NCBI GenBank assembly: GCA_000697055.1
Contig: JNDT01002368.1
Location: forward strand, 1 to 36,282
From: Saksenaea vasiformis B4078
Lineage: Eukaryota > Mucoromycota > Mucoromycetes > Mucorales > Saksenaeaceae
Reading direction: 5' to 3'
Length of the DNA stretch: 36,282 nt
Part shown: positions 34,231 to 36,282 of the stretch, piece by piece
How positions within the stretch are numbered: the first letter of the stretch is position 1
Layout of the letters: each line of letters opens with the position of its first letter
Translations under genes and position numbers: made by a program
The notes under the pieces: model-generated
Told to the model about the DNA's origin: nothing
Databases searched by the model: none
What the model saw: the letters and a program-made list of their open reading frames with translations, nothing else

Positions 34231-36282
34231 TCAAGTTGAACGGCAAAACTCGGTTGGCAGTCCCGATCCACTCCAAACCGATTTCGCGATGTGATACATA
34301 TTTTTCGCCGAATTAATATCCCGTTGCCACCACAGTGTACGGCAGTGTTTGCAAACTACGACACCATGATGGGATATGCTATCCGATGTTGTCACTTTGT
34401 CCAGGCCTCTCTGACAGCAAGAACTGCAGATCTAAAAAATTATCATGAGTGAAAACAGAAAGCAAAGCGCAACGAATGGGACGTGTAATATTCGTCGATG
34501 GTTACTGCAACCAGCTCGCCCCTCCTCTCTCGTCTCTTAATCATCTTCCAACAAGAGTTGACGACCGCTGCGCGCTTTCCTTTTCTGGGAGAATGTCCGC
34601 TGGCACCAAACATTGCTGATCCGAAAACAATTAACGGTATCTTTTCGCTTGTTCGAAAAGCTGCGGGATGCCATTTCTTGGTTTTCGGATGTGGCTTGCT
34701 TTCGGTTGATCTAACCGCAGAAACCTTCGGGCTTTGATTCAAAAAACCGTTTAGCGTTGTACTCTTGCCTGTATATTGTCATCACTAACCCTGATTTCCA
34801 CTTTAACTTGTTCTGTTCTCGGCGCTTGAGGCTCTTCTTTCTCCTTTTTCTTCTATTCTGTCGCGTTTTTTTCCTCCGTCGCTTTGAGTACTTTTTCCCT
34901 CCATGGGTAAGGATATTCACAAGCTCTTCTTGCGCCCTTTGTTTGCCCTGATAATTGCGAAATCGGGTCTCTGCCGTATTTGGTCCATAGAAGGTCGTCA
35001 AGATCGAAAAGTTATGGAGGAACGATGTAACAAACTCATGATGATGTTCTGGCGATGCTGTTTTGCAAGTTTCCAGTTTCGTCTCGATGGGAGTAATACC
35101 AGCCGCGTCCTTTATTTTCTGCGATTCCTTTCCTCTTCGCGTCGATCCCGTCATGGCATAATATTCTTTGGTCGATACACGTCGTATCTGATGGTTCTGT
35201 GACCCACTTCCATCCGCGGCGGTGTAAATCTGATTCAGTCCGGGATCCAGCGCCCAAGGTTTGAACCAGCACTCTACTTTATCGACGCTGAAATCATCCA
35301 GATCTAGTTCTGTTGCCGGTAACTTTTCTTTTGACTTTCTTGCGAAAAGAAGATTAACTGTAAATCCATCAGACAGTATTTTGCATGCGAATCGGCGATT
35401 TGGGTTTTGCGTAAACTCTCCCCAGCTATACAGATATAGTAGAAAGTGAGTATTCGCAAACGAATAGAAATTTGGGTATATGTTTCATACCTTTTAAATC
35501 CAAAGCGGGAAAAATCAACAGCTTCGAAGAATACTCGTGGATATTCGCTCGGCTTTTCAGGCCTTTGTAGAGATAACAGACTTGCGAGGAGTGCAGCATT
35601 GATAGAAATGAATCGCCATTTGAAACTTGGCTTCGGCGAAATGGAGAAGAGCCGAGGAAGAGTTTTGTCAGTGGATTTCTCTTCCGACTCGGCAACCTGA
35701 TACTCTTCTTCATAAGAGAATTCGGTGGATTCGGTTTCTGATTCTGACCCAGCCATCTGATGCTTTTCTTCATAAGAGGACAGTATATACTTTAAGGCTG
35801 GTACATAAGCGCCAGGTGACGCAGAGATCGATTGTGGCGTTGCAGGTTTAGGCGTTAGGGTCTCCAGGTCGTCGCACAGCTTGTCGACGATGGCTATCAA
35901 TAGCAAGCCTGGCTCCACTTTACCGGGCCATTCGGGTGTTCCACCGGCGATACGCTCAAATGCGTACCTTGACGAGATCTCCTTCAATTCCCATTTCTTC
36001 AATTCCTGTAGATAATGGTCAACAAACGTGTCTAGAAGATATCTCAATACGTACCGGGAAGGAACTTGCCAGTTCATGTTCGACGAACGAACAGACACGA
36101 TTCTCGAAATTTTCAACAATATTGTTGGAATACGAAGTGGCAAGCAGGACACAGGCTTCCGCGAGCACATCAGAACCTCTGAGACTAGTACGAGGTGGTT
36201 CTCGTAGAGCGGGATGTTCATCCTTGAAGGTAAGCCATGAACTTTCAAGGTCCACCGGAAGCTTGTCATTGGTGGTACTTAT
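34231..36282 (-). CDS. Fanzor/TnpB-like RNA-guided nuclease, 5'-partial (runs off window)
   Basis: Exons on the minus strand: 36282-36055 (partial), 36005-35491, 35425-34790, 34731-34483 and a last exon starting at 34423 or 34431 and ending at the TGA at 34233-34231. About 606 residues are visible. A helical N-terminal part leads to FKWRFISINAALLASLL. RuvC-I is WALDPGLNQIYTA. A highly basic segment (KKYSKRRRKKTRQNRRK) follows. At the RuvC-II position is IPLIVFGSAMFG without its glutamate. An alternative acidic site VTIDEYYTS comes next, then the zinc-ribbon pair VVCKHC and the RuvC-III QRDINSAKN. Unlike the locus at 23871-27762, it keeps frame across introns. The junction before the first zinc knuckle is ambiguous: the acceptor at 34424 keeps frame but yields SCC, while the acceptor at 34432 yields CSSC but breaks phase. 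It may be intact or carry one lesion. Confidence 0.75.
35695..35780. repeat. Short imperfect direct repeat inside the Fanzor-like gene
   Basis: Two copies of a unit that contains TTCTTCATAAGAGA/TTCTTCATAAGAGG lie about 60 nt apart, at roughly 35697-35721 and 35757-35780. They encode the repeated peptides SYEEEYQVAESE and SYEEKHQMAGSE in an acidic linker. This is probably a local duplication. Confidence 0.65.

Noticed and set aside
34498..34737. Plus-strand 79-codon open frame
   Set aside because: It is the antisense of the Fanzor-like exon 34731-34483, whose motifs and splice phases are convincing.
34741..34790. A +1 frameshift in the Fanzor-like gene near 34735
   Set aside because: The frame change is explained by a 58-nt intron (34789-34732) with donor GTTAGT, a CTAAAC branch-like site, a T-run and acceptor AAAG that joins in phase.

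Overview
This window looks like nuclear DNA of an early-diverging filamentous fungus, most likely Mucoromycota (Mucorales-like). Almost every gene is broken by many short GT-AG introns (about 40-95 nt), often with CTAAC-type branch points. Pyrimidine-rich leaders precede several start codons. The gene set is eukaryotic and fungal: GRC3/NOL9 kinase, Cdc10-type septin, RPL26, beta-carbonic anhydrase and an EXD3/MUT-7-like exonuclease. All exon models below were assembled by eye. I kept a model only when phase was preserved across every splice and the total coding length was a multiple of three.

Layout: 1-500 (-), decayed Tc1/mariner-like transposase fragment. 913-1440 (+), small multi-pass membrane protein. 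3220-5901 (+), GRC3 polynucleotide 5'-kinase, 8 exons. 6598-7582 (+), four-finger C2H2 factor. 9072-10253 (+), unknown acidic protein, overlapping tail-to-tail by 4 nt with 10250-11348 (-), a HAD phosphatase. 11349-14808, gene-poor. 14809-16519 (-), Cdc10-type septin. 16829-17107 (-), 75-aa RGG protein, divergent from 17357-19189 (+), a zinc-ribbon protein. 19462-22071 (-), EXD3-like 3'-5' exonuclease. 22977-23072, a 96-bp CACTA-type MITE with AAC target duplications. 23871-27762 (+), decayed Fanzor/TnpB-like nuclease gene with introns still visible. 28244-29224 (-), VC0807-like membrane protein. 31083-31670 (-), RPL26/uL24. 32580-33554 (-), beta-carbonic anhydrase. 34231-36282 (-), a second, much better preserved Fanzor-like gene running off the right edge.

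The most notable content is the pair of convergent Fanzor-like (eukaryotic TnpB/OMEGA) loci in the right third. Both keep a RuvC-I aspartate, a zinc-ribbon region and an RD[IV] RuvC-III motif. Both lack the usual RuvC-II glutamate and carry an alternative glutamate in a DE[YF] motif just before the zinc ribbon. One is riddled with stops and frameshifts. The other reads in frame through at least five exons, apart from an uncertain junction at the zinc ribbon.

The other genes are housekeeping or orphan genes with no obvious functional clustering. Mobile DNA is concentrated at the left edge and in 22.9-36.3 kb.
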